A program made the position numbers and the translations under genes. 64,000 nt of DNA. It comes from Ornithodoros turicata. Taxonomy: Eukaryota > Arthropoda > Arachnida > Ixodida > Argasidae. Of the stretch, positions 25,882 through 38,054 are shown in pieces (the stretch's first letter is position 1; the number at the start of each line of letters is the position of its first letter). The notes under the pieces are model-generated. The model was not told where the DNA came from, did no database searches, and was given only the letters and a program-made list of their open reading frames with translations. The stretch is from positions 95,852,668 through 95,916,667 of the forward strand of contig NC_088203.1 in assembly GCF_037126465.1 (NCBI RefSeq). The letters are read 5' to 3'.

Positions 25882-27744
25882 ATTGAGCGGCTTTCTGCTC
25901 GTCGATCCGGATTGGATTCGCAGGCCTCGCTGGTCTTTTCAGATCACGTCACTCCGCGACGGAGCACCCTTTCTTGCTCTGCCGAGATAGCTCGTATTCA
26001 GCTGGAACTTCAAGGAATGACTGTCGTCATTTCCTGGATCTTGCGAGGCCTAGCAAGGGCGAGCCTTTGCTACCTTTGCTACAGTACCTTGGGCTGACTC
26101 GCTGAGTTCGCCGGATGTGAGAGAAGATTTTCGCAAGGCTCTTCGTCGGAGCGCGGTTGCCTTTGACTGGTGGATTCTGGTTCGGGTGCTCGCTCCAGAT
26201 CGACCAGTTTAATTTACCATTAGCGTACACCTTCCTAATGCACATGCCGCGTGTCACTGACAGTCGCCATCTACGATTATGATTGACATTGCATGATTAC
26301 CCTCAAAACCTTCCAAGAATATGTATTCATATAGGACCCATACGAAACTGTAGGGGACCCATACCAACTGATACAGGTCCCACATGAATCTCATATGGGA
26401 TTTTTCAATAGGGAAGGCACGCGTAAAAAAACTTCGCCGCGTCGCATGGCTAGGACAGGATATACCCTGTCTGCATCTTTACGAGCAAAGAGTGTCATTC
26501 GAGACGAAACTGAGCGGGCAGCATTCCATTTCACGAGGATTTAATTTGGAAAATATTCGGAAGCAGAATAAAACGTAAACAGTGATCATATCAGTTTGAT
26601 AAAGCGATGTTTGCTTCTCAGTTCTTTCCCTCGCAAATACCTTGGCGTATCAAGCTTGCCAAGCATCCGACTGTGCAGAAACGACACATGCATCATTAAA
26701 GAGGCCTTTGGAGACCACGCGTAGGCACTTTATCCTCGTTCCTCCTGCGATCATGCAGAAGGCTCGAGGGTGTGGTAACCTTAAACCTTCGGTGACATCA
26801 ACGTAAGACATCTCATGGGACGGTACATACATGCGCAATCAGAGAACGTAGAGATCTCACTGTTGATATGTGACAGCGTCGAACGCGGGTAATCCCCTAA
26901 TCGCTAGAAGTCGCTTGCCGACAAAAGCATCTGTGTCTCTTTCTCAGTGGAATTAGACTTCTTCGCAGAACAGGCACATACATAAGGAATGTCCAACATT
27001 GTACCATTTATCAATTTCCCCTTTTGTACGGCTCAAATAATCCCCACATGTCCTTTTGGACGTCGTCTGTTTCTTCCCTGGCCAACGAAGTCATAATGTT
27101 CATCGGTCGTATTTTTTTTTCTTCTTTTTTCAATCCAGCTGCCTTATCACATCTGCGCGAGCAACCGAGGCCACATGCCAGTGGGCTGACAACAAACCTC
27201 AAAGGAAGTAGGTAGTCGCGCACACCTCAGCAGGAATCAAGAAAAGCTTTTCAAGGACAAAGAACGGAGCTTGTTATGGATGATATATTTCACAGTCGGG
27301 ATCAGTATAATCGTGTGAGTTACGCAAGTTGGAGGAAATGAACGTCCAGGTGGGTTGCAGAGACTTCCTCTCATGCTGTCTATCTCGCTCTGCAAGAAAT
27401 CGGATCAGAAGTGACGTTGATATTTCATTTTATGAATCCCGAGACGGACGCAGGTTGCCAAATCGTTTGTACTAAGGGGTGTAATCGTGGGTACGGCAGT
27501 GTAAAAGAAGTGCGCCCTCTCAAGATCTAAAGAGTCTGTAGAGGAGATCAACCAGGACTGAGGTCCTGGTCTCCAAATGTAGAGGAGATGGTGTCCCCCT
27601 CCGTGAGTCCTGGTCGACGGCGATTCAATGTCCCGTAGGGTAGGATGCGCTAGGAGCTTCTCAATTCGTGGCCTGGCTCCAGGACTGCGCCGATAGGATT
27701 AGAAACTGCGCCGATGGGATTAGGAGAACTTATTCTCCTCCTCC

Positions 27745-27884
27745 CCCTCCTCCAAGTACCTGGGTTTGAATCCCGGTGCCGGCTGTGCTGTCTGCGGTTT
27801 TTCCTGGGTCTTCCACAGACACTTTCAGGCATATGTCGGCACAGTTCTCTTAGAAGTCGGCCCAGGACGCACATTCCCCCAGGG
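27745..27884 (+). mobile_element. SINE family A, tail-truncated copy
   Basis: B-box-like GGTTTGAATCC at 27762, then GGCTGTGCTGTCTGCGG and GTCGGCCCAGGACGCACA as in the other copies; match lost after about 27884. Just upstream is a roughly 21-bp near-duplicate (ACTGCGCCGAT twice, 27684-27725). Confidence 0.65.
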
Positions 27885-27945
27885 CGTTAGTCGTGACATT
27901 GCCCACCTCTGTGAGGCCGGCAACTGCGAACCCTTTCACCGCCAC

Positions 27946-28000
27946 CTCCTCCTCCTCCTCCTTCTTCTTCTTCTACTTCTTCTTCCTCTGCTCCTTCTTC
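27946..28000 (+). repeat. (CCT)n to (CTT)n tract
   Basis: Pure CCT units pass into CTT units, directly downstream of the 27.8-kb SINE copy. Confidence 0.85.
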
Positions 28001-31000
28001 ACTACACTCTTCTTGTGGCGCATGTCTGTAGCGGGGTGACTGCTTCGTTGTCCATGGACAGCCACTGCTTCAAATGTCATACGTGACCCAGGAGAGGTCG
28101 AAGCTAAACCCTCAGGTCATATATACAGAAATCATTTCTTCTAATTGGTAGGAGAAGCCTACCAGAAGCCCTTGTTCGAAATATCGGCTGCTCCCAGCCA
28201 GAGACTCTTTCTTCAATCTACTTTTTTTTCTGAAAATCTGGATTTTCTACTTTCCAACATGACCTATAGAAGAGGTCTCGTGAAGTGACCCTTCGTAATT
28301 TTGTGCTATCCGTGCGTCTATTTCTATCACATCGTTTAATCTTGCGATGCAGGACTTTGTGTGCTTCCTTTACACATATCTGGATTATCTCCAACTATTA
28401 CGCGAGGTTTCAAAGTGAGCAAGTTCTTCGTTCGAGAACAGAGGAAGATATTAGGATACAACAAACGCGGCGTCATATTCTCTTGTACTCCTCACACGGT
28501 CCTGCTTTTCGTAAAATTTTATCCAATAACAGCTGGTCTTCAAAAGCCATCTAGGAGACACCGCGGGAGCAACAACGAAAAGAAACTGACCTGTCCCTTC
28601 TCAACACTACACGCAGCGATTCGAATGTCTCGAAATCCCCGCGCCTGACTCCGTCACACATACAACTAAAAGGCCCCATAAGAGATGGTTCAACCACATT
28701 TGAGCGAAGCGTTGTCACCCATCTTGACTCCATCTGACTTCCGCCTCCTGGTACACATATTGGCCTGCCCTTATCGCTTGCGTATAGCGTAGGAGCATTG
28801 TCCTGCAAGATAGCCTGGGTCACCGAGCAAAACATGACTGCATTCCGCGGGGAGAACAGTTATGTAACCTCGGCGCTGCGTTGCGTACGATTTGAATGGT
28901 CCCATTGTTCTCCATGCTCGATAGGGCGCCTGTTCTGAAAGCAGCGGAGCCTCAAAAAAGGACGGACTGAACGTCTGGAAAGTTGCCGGTAGTCCATTCC
29001 TGACCTCTAGGGTGCCTGGTATGCGACCCTGACCGTGGAGTTATGCTTGCAACGCTACTTTTAAGTTACGCATCTCGAAGTTATTTACTCCGACATCCGA
29101 AAAGAAAGTTCATCAGTCATGTGATGAGGGATGTAGTGCAGCGAACTCTTTCGCTGTGTAGATGGTTGGGTTTAATTTGTACGGCCGTGTTCTAATCGTC
29201 CGGATGCCTGGGCACTCACCCAGAGTTCAAAGTGTGTTTCTGATAGTTTAAGCAGTATGATCAAAACAAATTGTATTTATATCCTAGTTCCACAGGCAAG
29301 CGAACACATCAACATCAGCGCCACCGCTCACATCCAGAGCAAGAGCACATCCAACGGTTTTTCCCTATGTGGCGAGCTCTTTCATTGGCACCACCACCCC
29401 ATGTCATCATCGTCCTCATCATCATCACCATCATCATGTATTATTTCATATTGTTCCTTAGTTCTTTTTTATTTCTTGGCTCTGCCCTGAGGAGACCGGT
29501 TCATTGCTCATCACCAGAGTCGTAAGCTGTAAGCACAACCTGTAAACTTAGACTAGGTTGGCTTCTTTGGGTTTTTATTGGTCTCCGTTTATTTCTTTAC
29601 TTATTTTTTTGTATTCAGTGTATTTTCCCAGTCTACAGGTAAGACAGACGCGACCCCATCGACACTAACATCTCCATATTTTTTTATTTCCTTCTAATCT
29701 AGTCTAGATGCCGGTTGACCGATTATGAACTCCACCGTTTGCCATGACGTTTAGTTTGTAGTCTGTATAGCGGCGATCCCAAAGCGTGCACATGGAACAC
29801 GTTCCCCCTCTCTTCTCGGCATGACACACACAAAAACACATACATTGGCTGATGATGAGGCATGAAAAGATGGTATATTTTATGTATCCTCATGCTTACC
29901 ATTGATAGCACGACCTATTGAGCAGGGGTCAATGATACAAGGTTATGCCGTGCACTTTCTTCATTCTGACTGTATTTACACGTTTCTACCGGTTTAAAGC
30001 TGCAAACATCCTTGTATATAAAAAAGAAGTTTGACGCTTTAACCTGGACGTATCACCCAGGCAAGTCACGGTATTCCCAAATAAGCTCACGTGTGTTTCC
30101 TGCTCTTTAATATACGAAAGAGCGCGAGAAAAAAAAGCCACGCAAGAAGCCAGGAGCTTTTGTCTATTATTACGGGACCACTTACCTTTATACACAACGC
30201 AACAGTAATTTTCCGTTCGCAATCATTCCTGCAGAAAATAGACGCATCCAAAAAAGAAAGTTCGCCCAGAGCAGTCCCATAATCACATCAGTGCCGCGCG
30301 ATCTTGGCACCACAGAGAACAACATCGGAAAGATCTCCTAATAACAGGTTCTTATTAAGGTCACTTTTTGCTCTCCGCCATTCGTTGCATGGAGCTCGAC
30401 AAAACAGTGTAGCACCTGAAAGACGACATTCCTCGGAATGCAATTTAGAAACGGAAAATGGAGGTTTGTGGGACAGCGGTTGATGTGGACGACGGACGCG
30501 CTCAGCGGGTGCATGCCATTCCAACACGCCGGAAAACCTGCTGTACAAACTTGCAATCTTTATGCTGACAAGAGAAAACCCATGAATTTGCTCCACTTAG
30601 CCGCGGAGGCGCTGAAATGCGACGGTTCGCGTGCTGAACGACGGGGCTTTACAGAATCCGGCATCGTTGGGGGAAAGCCCCGGATGCGCATGCATATCGA
30701 ATGCGGCAGCGCGCACGCGTTTTTATGCACTTGGCTTCGCTTTGAAAACGGAACAAACATCCACTTTTATCCGCGAAAACGCTCTATTATGCATGGTGCG
30801 AGTATCGGGAACTTTAGGATCGACTATGCTATATCTGGTATGCGAGAGCAAGTGGAATGTCAAACACGTTGCGGCAGCGCTGTGACCTAGCTCTTCCAAA
30901 TGCTCTACTTGTCTTCGTCACACTCAAGGCTGTTACCAAATGGGACACTTCATGATATCGCATTCGAAGCGCTCGTCGTGCGCTATCAAACATATGCGGG

Positions 31001-32263
31001 TGCACGCGAGATTCCCGAACGCATCGAACCTAACATCTCAAAATGGACCACGCAAACGCGTGGAGCTAACAACCTCGCAGGGGAGGTGCAAATACATGTT
31101 CCTTCTGACCTCTACCTCTGCCAAATGCATTTAAGCTGACAACACTTCACGTGATACAATGTTGTCTTTCAACAACCATCTATCAGGACCCTCTGATGAG
31201 GATGATATACACAGAGAGAACGTAGCATATTTCCGCAATCCCTTCAAATGCTGGCGCCAGCTTTCTTCATGCCCTTAGATTTTCTTGCCCGATGAAAGAG
31301 TGAAACGTAGCCGCCGCCTCTCGCACTATTCTGCTAGGCACGTATGTACCGATCACCGACGTCTTCGATGGCAGAGTGATCGGACCGTATCGACGCCAGG
31401 GCCTGAGGCGTGCAGTGTTGCGCTATGGCGTGAGTCCCATTTCGTCTACGCCTTTTTTATATATATATTCTTCTTCCTTGACGCTCAAAACCGGTCTGCT
31501 CTGCTGGTTTATCACGCCATCAGAGTCAAACCAATCGAGCACCCATCTCAACGCGACCTCCAGAGCGCGGTTAATATCGAATGCTTGGGACCTGATCGAT
31601 TTCGGTTGATTATGGAGCATGTCTTACGGTAAATGATGAAATCCTCTCGATATCGGTCGACCTTTGGTTTGTTTACGCACTCCTGATGCTATACGCTTTG
31701 GAAACTCACCAAACATTCCTCAATCACGGTGTTTACTTCAGCCCTCCGTGAGTTGTCGCATGACGAGTTTGCTTTCCGTGGGCAGGAGGAACTGTGAGGT
31801 AAATGTCAAGAACTTTCGCTCGCATGGGCGAATGTATATATATAACTGGGCGTGTACGTTGGAGACAGCGTAGGGGTTATAATGAGGTTATAATGTTTTA
31901 TATGCACATTTATGAAAGGCGTCATTGTCACTTTTATCCTAATGAATGGGTGAGGCTGCACCTGCTCTAATGGAATTTAGAGTGCAGGTCAGCGGTGTTG
32001 CATCAGCGGTAACCTCGCGGTGAAGGTGCGTAAGAAGAAAGCGAAGACCGTAGATACACAAGGAGACAGAGATTAATATGCTTTATGCTGAAAACATGAC
32101 AGCACGTCAAAGACGTGTATGCATAACAAAGAAATCACAGGTCGGTACATATGGCAGGTCTGGGAGGCCTGCCAGGTTATTTCTGGCATTCCTGGTTTTA
32201 AGGTCACTTTACCGAGTTCCTGAACTGCAAATTCGTGCCCACTATTATTCATGAAGCATTGTT

Positions 32264-32313
32264 CTCTCAACAATAACATACCCGAAGGCTCTCAACAATA
32301 ACATACTAGAAGG
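32264..32313 (+). repeat. 25-bp tandem duplication
   Basis: CTCTCAACAATAACATAC plus CCGAAGG/TAGAAGG, two copies head to tail with two differences. Confidence 0.85.
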
Positions 32314-33070
32314 CTGAGGTGCGGAAGTGTTCCATAGGCATCGCCAAGAGTCCAAATTTTGTGCCAGGTATTCAGCCTTTCACGCGGTTACGGGTGTGGT
32401 GCGGTGAAGAGTGCACCTGATGCCTAAGCAGATGTTTCTCTTCCTGGTGATGATGTGTTTCTCTCCTGCAAATGTAACACTGGTGATTGATGAGAGGGAT
32501 TAATGTGGTTGTCTGAGCGTGGGCGTGACCAGCGCCGTCGAGACGCGTGCGCAACCGGTTCGAGGCTATCTAGAAGGCTATCTCTCGTGAAGACAGCCAC
32601 GCTGTGGAACGCAGGACTTAGCATGGATGCCTCGCTATTCCGAATGCCTTGCTTCATCGGGAGGAGAGCGCATACTTGCAATCCAAAAGCGGAAGTGAAT
32701 CATTAGTGGCTTGTCATTAGCGCCCCTACAGAATGGGAGGGAGTCGTCTTCGGACATTGTTATTTCCATACGAAGATTAAGTTGCTTCACAGTTTAATCG
32801 GAACTCAACAGTAACTGTCCATCAGTAAGACTTCTATCGAATAGCGTGGGATGTAAACAGCCCGTGGCCTTCACTGTACACCCAGGAAGACGCACTTTTC
32901 TGATACAGGCGTGCACTGTTCGTCTTGAAGAACATTCTTAGTCCATCAATCTTATGACGGTCCCAAGAAAATGTTTAAAGTTAACCGTGGATAGCTCTTG
33001 CGGAATATTAAAAGGTTCCAATAAAGCTGAACGTTGGACTAGTTGGGCCAAATTGAAAGGTGATTGGCGC

Positions 33071-33149
33071 AGAACAAGATAATACAAAAAGACAACCACC
33101 AGTGACTGCGCCTGTCTGTGGTGGCTGTCTTTTTGTGTTGTCTTATTCT
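33071..33149. repeat. 79-bp imperfect hairpin
   Basis: Arms of about 33 nt (AGAACAAGATAATACAAAAA and its near-complement TTTTTGTGTTGTCTTATTCT) around a 12-nt loop. Could be a tiny MITE or an end of a larger element. Confidence 0.55.
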
Positions 33150-34079
33150 ACGTCACGTACACATTAGATTCAAAGGTTTGACTAAAATCGGTATTATTAT
33201 GCTAATGTGAGGTACTTAAGAAACGTCTCCCAAGTGCCCTATCGGACGCGACAGCAGTCCTACACGAGCGCCCAAAGTTACCATATGGCACCTTCAGTGG
33301 CGCGCAGCGACCGATGTATTTATTCCTTGCCCTTCCAACATGCAAACCACAAACTAATTTTATTCCATTATAACGTCGTAAATTTATTCAGGACCGCGGT
33401 TATTCCAAAAGGATTCATGGTTCTGGGTTCATGAAGACGAAATACAGACTCAAAGCTCTCTGAAGCACCCACACTACCGAAAGAACATTGCTGTTCCTAC
33501 GGTTTGTTTCAGCGTTATTGCTCAATTACTTGTCGTACTGGGCAGCGCTGCTGAGAACGCGTTCCGTGTCCAGTTCTCATAAGTAAGTTACGGCAGACGC
33601 CCAGCTGAGGCGTTTTCTCCTAAACGTCGAAATGGTTGTTTGTGATCCGTATTTCGTCAGTGGTGGAGCTGTAACAACGTTTGAGCGATCGAGTTGCAAC
33701 AATGGACGTCAATGAAAGACCTGGCAAAGAGAACCGGTTGTACAGCTGCCGTCACCGACTGTCCGCTCTTCGTGCTTCTGTTCCTTCGTGCGTTCGGGTT
33801 GAACTTGAATTAGGAGACGAAGATTGACCGCTAGAGGGGCAAAACATTTCCAGGAACTTGCTCGAAGCTCGTCTCCAGCGGATGCTTTGGGTTTGAGTCA
33901 TCAATGTATCCCGGAACATCTCCGAAGTTCGTGAGGAATACTCTGCATGTCGTAGTCCTTTGCAGCGCGGCTAGGCTCCTTTTCCAGTCGATATGAATTT
34001 GACATAACACAAAATTTGACGTGTAGGCCCTCACAACACTTGAACACTTCTTGGTCTTCCACGATGCTGAAACATAAAA

Positions 34080-34790
34080 AGTGTTAGGAGAAAAGGTTAG
34101 GAGAAATATTTCCCGGAGTAGTACTGCAAGCAGTACTGCCCCGCTGCCATTCGGCCGTATTCCAAGACACAATCCACCAAGGCAGACCGCGTTAACAGAG
34201 GTGCTCCCACCCAAAGAAGAAAAGCAGATTCCCTTTTCTACCAGGCTCCCCTTGTACGTGAGGGAGCCGGCGTCACTGCGCCACAGAATAGATCCCAAAC
34301 TTACATATGGAATACCTTCAAGGATTCCCAGGACACTGGAATTATTGCCTCACCGCTTCCGGATGAACGTTCCTGTCGTGCATTCCTACATATCTTGAGA
34401 TTTTCCCCCACCAGACTGCAGCCTACTCGTATGTAGCGTGCCAACAGGACACGGAGCACACACTGCTTAGCTGCATGCGGTATACCGCAAGTCACGAAGT
34501 GCTACGGAATGCGTTGGACAGACACGTCAACGGACCTCTTGGCGTCGGGAAAGTACTCGATGACTGGCCAGCCGTCTATCGGCAATCCCTGTTCCACTGT
34601 GTCTTTTCCTTCCTCAGTGCACTCTAGAAATAAGTAACTCATCCTTCTGGAGACCTGGCAGCGATACCCGCCACACCAAGCATGTCGGAGTAGCCATCCC
34701 AATGTAGAGTTGGACAAGCCTTCTCTGTATTTTTATTTTTCTTCGATTTCCGGCACATTAAACAGCTTGAAACTAAAGTGCAGTGATGGC
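34080..34790 (+). mobile_element. Older LINE ORF2 C-terminal remnant and 3' UTR
   Basis: The frame ending in TAG at 34625 reads QQDTEHTLLSCMRYTASHEV and then LGVGKVLDDWP, matching the usual end of I/Jockey ORF2 (an xTxEHxLLxCxRY block after the cysteine knuckle). Just upstream in another frame (34081-34398) PRTLELLPHRFRMNVPVVHS looks like the preceding segment, so at least one frameshift separates them. It lies directly before, and in the same orientation as, the second LINE, but its sequence differs, so it is a separate insertion. Left boundary is approximate. Confidence 0.6.
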
Positions 34791-34799
34791 TCCCCGCAA

Positions 34800-36335
34800 T
34801 TCAACATCTTTCTGGCTCAGGATGGGGCTGTGATCAGCGTTCCCTGCTCGCGGTTCACGCGGCATTGGTGAGGGCGTCTGTGCTTTACAGCCTTCCTATT
34901 CTGCACAGGATATCAACAACTTCATTAAATACACTTCGGTCCCTGTTTGCTCGAAGCTTTCGTCGATGTCTCTGAGTTCCAAGAATGGCTGAAACACGGC
35001 AAGTACTGGCTGAAGCTGGTGAGCTCCTGATTGAGGTTCTCCGTGAACGTGAAACGGCTCGGCACTTCCTCCGTTTCCGTGCTCACATTCCCCGTCACCC
35101 GCTCCTCAGGAAAATTCGATACCGCCCTGAAAGCGACTTCTAGCGAGTAGCGCGGAGGACACGCCAGAGTCCCACTGGCTTCATAACTAAGGACACTATA
35201 CCGCCGGAAGCCCCCTGGTCTCTGGCGGTACCGCCCACATTTGTACGCCTTCCAAACCTTCTGGAAAGATGAGATCAGGTCCCCCCTTAAGTCCTTCGAG
35301 TCCATTTTCATGCTCTGGTAGACGAGAAGTTTTCTACGTTTACGGCAGCATATACCGATGGCGCATCCCGAAACAACAAGTCCGCCTCAGAATTCGTCAT
35401 ACCATCTGAAGGCGTAGTGCACGGAAGACGCCTTTCACATCCAACCCCCTCCACAGCTGCAAAACTCTATGCCATCCTTTTCTTTCTACAACACATCGCT
35501 GATTTTACACCGCGGGAATGGGCAGTCTTCACAGACTCCAAATCTGCACTTCAAGCAATTGAAAATTCCGGCATACGAGGCCCATCCGCACCCCTAGTCG
35601 CAGATGTGTTAATGGCTTACCACACTACCTACGCAGCAGGCCACAGGCTAGTTCTCCAGTGGGTTCCAGCCCATTGTGGTGTCGTGGGGAACGAGCAGGC
35701 CGACAGCGCCGCAGAAGCAGCACTCTCGTATCGGAAACGGACCAGTATTGTTCTGCTGAGAGGAGACCGCCGTTCAATTCGGCGACGCCTATTGACACCC
35801 CTGGCTTCCCGCCAATGGACAACCGACATTCTTCCCCGCTCCATGTTAAGCAGAGTTGATCCAACGCTCGCTTTCCGCATGCCACGAAACACCTCTCGTC
35901 AAGATGCTGCATTAATCCATCGAATGCGCCTGGATGTGGCCTTTACAGCTCAGTGGCGTTACCGCTTGAGGCAAGCTGACTCTCCCACCTGCTGCCACTG
36001 TGGTGTTCTTGAGGGTCTGGATATTCTTCTTCATTGCCCCCACTACCAGCCTTCCCGAACTACACTCTCTGAGTCTCTTCGTCAGCTGGACTCTCGCCCC
36101 TTCTCCCTATCGAAATTGCTTGGCCCCTGGCCTAATCCAGCCCAGCAACGCTTTGCGCTCAAAGCTCTTCTGACATTTCTGGACACCATCGGACATCGAT
36201 CGTTATTGTGAAGGAGCTCGTTATTTTATTCCCCACATTCCCACCAGCAATGGGGTAGAATATCGCCTGTGGCGATGAACCTCCCCACTCTCCAAAGCCA
36301 AAAATAAAGTTTTTGTTGTTGTTCTTCGATTTCCA
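34800..36335 (+). mobile_element. 5'-truncated, decayed I/Jockey-type LINE (RT end, RNase H, 3' UTR)
   Basis: Only the 3' half of ORF2 remains. 34802-35143 encodes the end of the reverse transcriptase (QHLSGSGWGCDQRSLLAVHA onward, then SLFARSFRRCL), interrupted by a TGA at 34973 where the family normally has Gly before VPR, and closed by TAG at 35141. After a decayed stretch the RNase H frame opens at 35291 and stops at 36209. The 3' UTR ends with AATAAAG and (TTG)n at about 36303-36323, the kind of short tandem tail used by I-clade elements. Non-LTR elements copy themselves by target-primed reverse transcription; this copy is dead because of the stops and the missing 5' part. Confidence 0.82.
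35291..36211 (+). pseudogene. LINE ORF2 C-terminus: RNase H plus cysteine-rich domain
   Basis: Open for 306 codons; an upstream stop sits at 35288. RNase H landmarks are in order: first Asp in YTDGASRNN (near 35357), the helix STAAKLYAI where a Glu is expected but Lys is present, second Asp in FTDSKSALQAIE, and the closing Asp in GNEQADSAAEAA. A C-terminal CCHC-like knuckle, PTCCHCGVLEGLDILLHCPH, follows. The frame has no start of its own; GTG at 35417 is only the first start-like codon. The Lys at the catalytic Glu position would abolish RNase H activity, so the frame is a fragment, not a gene. Confidence 0.8.
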
Positions 36336-37288
36336 TCCAACCAACTTCAACAGCGAGCACAGCGCTCACACATCATATTAAGGCAAAGTTTTGGGCTTCA
36401 TTTGTAGCTTCATATTGACAGATGCAAAACAACGACAACAGCACGAACCTGCGATTTTTACGGGCAAGACGAATCACAGAAGTGTATGGTCTTCGCGACG
36501 TAGAAAGTAAAACGCAGAAATGAAGAACGACGTAGAAAGTAGTAGATGCAGAAAGTAGATGTAGCGGTCTCGCATGGCATAGATAGTCCAACTTCTCTCT
36601 TCAATAAAATCTTTCCTGAATGTTCCGCCGTTGCACCTGTGACGTATACCATAGCCAGAGACGGTATGCAGCATAAAGGCCTTGTAGCCCGATGTTCCAA
36701 GTATTCAGGCCAGTACGCAGACCATTACATCTGCATATCAGTTTTGCTTATCTACGTGTAGGTCTTTTGATTCTTTTCAACCGCATTACAAGCGCCGTCT
36801 GTGAGGCGCATCCCATAAGAGGTCAAGGAAAGTATATCGTTAGCAGCAGGAAGCCGAAGACATACTTTGACACGCCTGCAAAGCGACGCACAAAAAGCTG
36901 AATTGTTATGCTAATGGGAAACAAAATGTTTAGAAAATATGCGTTGTCGACGCTGTAATTGGTATAAGCCTGGATGCATGGGAAAGGAAAAAAATAATCT
37001 GTGGATATTCTTCTGTAGCGAAGTCTACAAGTCGCACGAACGCCAGCTCTTTATCGTAGGTAAAGCGAAGGGGGGCTTGTGAAAGTATCAGGATCTTACG
37101 ATGTCTAGTCATATGAGAACCTACGGGAAGCTAACTTAGTTAACAGGAACCTAAGGTAACATTGTCAGTCTTGAAGCTGGATAGTAGCTGCAGGTAGCAC
37201 ACAACGTTTGCATGACTTACCGCACTTATAGACCGACAATGTGTGACTATGACTATCCCTGCTGAGTTCTTTCATTTCATCTTTCCAG
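36336..37288. other. 5' flank of the PDZ gene
   Basis: Between the LINE tail and the leader exon. Contains an imperfect duplicate GACGTAGAAAGTA (36496-36541). No TATA box or initiator can be assigned with confidence; if 37288 is a splice acceptor, this is intron of an upstream noncoding exon. Confidence 0.4.
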
Positions 37289-37391
37289 GTTGCTGGGAAG
37301 GAATGCAATAACCCTTGAAGATATGGGCATCTAACCACCATGTAGATCCACAAAAAGAACGCGCAGAGTTCTACCCCTTCGAAGAAGGCGG
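37289..37391 (+). promoter_or_regulatory. 5' leader of the PDZ gene with three mini upstream ORFs
   Basis: A strong acceptor (pyrimidine-rich tract then TCTTTCCAG ending at 37288) suggests a leader exon starting at 37289 that runs into the coding start. The next 103 nt contain three AUGs, all out of frame with the main start and quickly closed: ATG CAA TAA at 37303, ATG GGC ATC TAA at 37323 and ATG TAG at 37340. The last is a bare start-stop in a textbook context (CCACCATG), stronger than the main start, which has C at -3. If transcribed, these should lower translation of the main frame. A noncoding upstream exon and the promoter are not located. Confidence 0.45.
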
Positions 37392-38054
37392 ATGGCTTCC
37401 ACACGGAAGCAAGTTGTCATTATGGACATCTACAACGACGAGAACTGCAATGGAGCAGCAGACGACGGATGCAGTCCGCCACCAGGACTCGTCAAGCCGT
37501 CAGCCGGTAACCACCTGGACTTTGTCACCGTCGTGTCAGTCGAAGACAGCCCTCTTGTGCAATCAGATAACTACGTCACAGTTCTTCAAGTCAACGACGC
37601 CGATGATGATAACGATATCGAAGAAATATTGGTGTATCGATTGCCAGGCGAGCGACTCGGGATGGCTCTCAAGTTCGTCGGCGGGACAACGCCTGGCGAC
37701 TTTGTGTCGCGTGTCTTCATCCAGTCAATCAACCCGGACAGTCCAGCCTCGCGTGCTCAGTGGAAGCTGTCGCCTATCCGGGAGGGGGACGAGATCCTGC
37801 AAATAGGTGATACGCCGGTGACTGCCACAACAAGATTGGACTGCGTTACGCTGTTGCGAGACGCGCCTGTATGCATTAAGATGGTAGTGCGGCACGCGAG
37901 TGGACCCGGGACGGACGTGCACGAGACTAAAGAGAGTCAGCAAGTGGATCGGAAAAAGAGCCCGCCTCCAATTCCGCCGAGGTCTTCATCGTCGTCTGTT
38001 GTGTCGCCGCCGCAGAGGAGTGTGCGACAACACGTGGAGTTGTTTGAGAAACAG
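37392..38054 (+). CDS. bbg: PDZ gene coding exon 1: start codon, PDZ domain, first SH3 motif
   Basis: 221 codons, ending in phase 0 at AAACAG|GTACGG. ATG 37392 is chosen because the same frame has a TAA at 37332 and no other ATG between. Residues 78-168 form a canonical PDZ fold: first strand ILVYRL, carboxylate-binding loop with LGMAL in place of GLGF, second strand FVSRVFIQSI, then SPASR and EGDEILQIGD ahead of the conserved helix LDCVTLL and last strand CIKMVVRH. PDZ domains bind C-terminal peptides of membrane proteins. After the domain a basic linker leads to PPPIPPR (class II SH3 ligand pattern PxxPxR) and the exon ends near VELFEKQ. The overlapping long frame from 37315 lacks an ATG start and is a shadow. 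Confidence 0.85.

Larger units (their letters stand above)
25882..33070. other. Intergenic, no gene recognised
   Basis: Holds the SINE copy at 27.7 kb, trinucleotide tracts and (CAT)n near 29403-29438. A 150-codon + strand frame at 30438-30890 followed by 79 codons at 30900-31139 has normal-looking composition but no motif I recognise and no splice or start context that stands out. Confidence 0.45.

Noticed and set aside
30438..31139. Two successive + strand frames (150 and 79 codons)
   Set aside because: Composition is acceptable but no domain, start context or conserved splice site could be shown.
37315..37806. 163-codon open frame overlapping PDZ exon 1
   Set aside because: No ATG start; different frame from the PDZ domain; composition is what the overlapping coding sequence would force.
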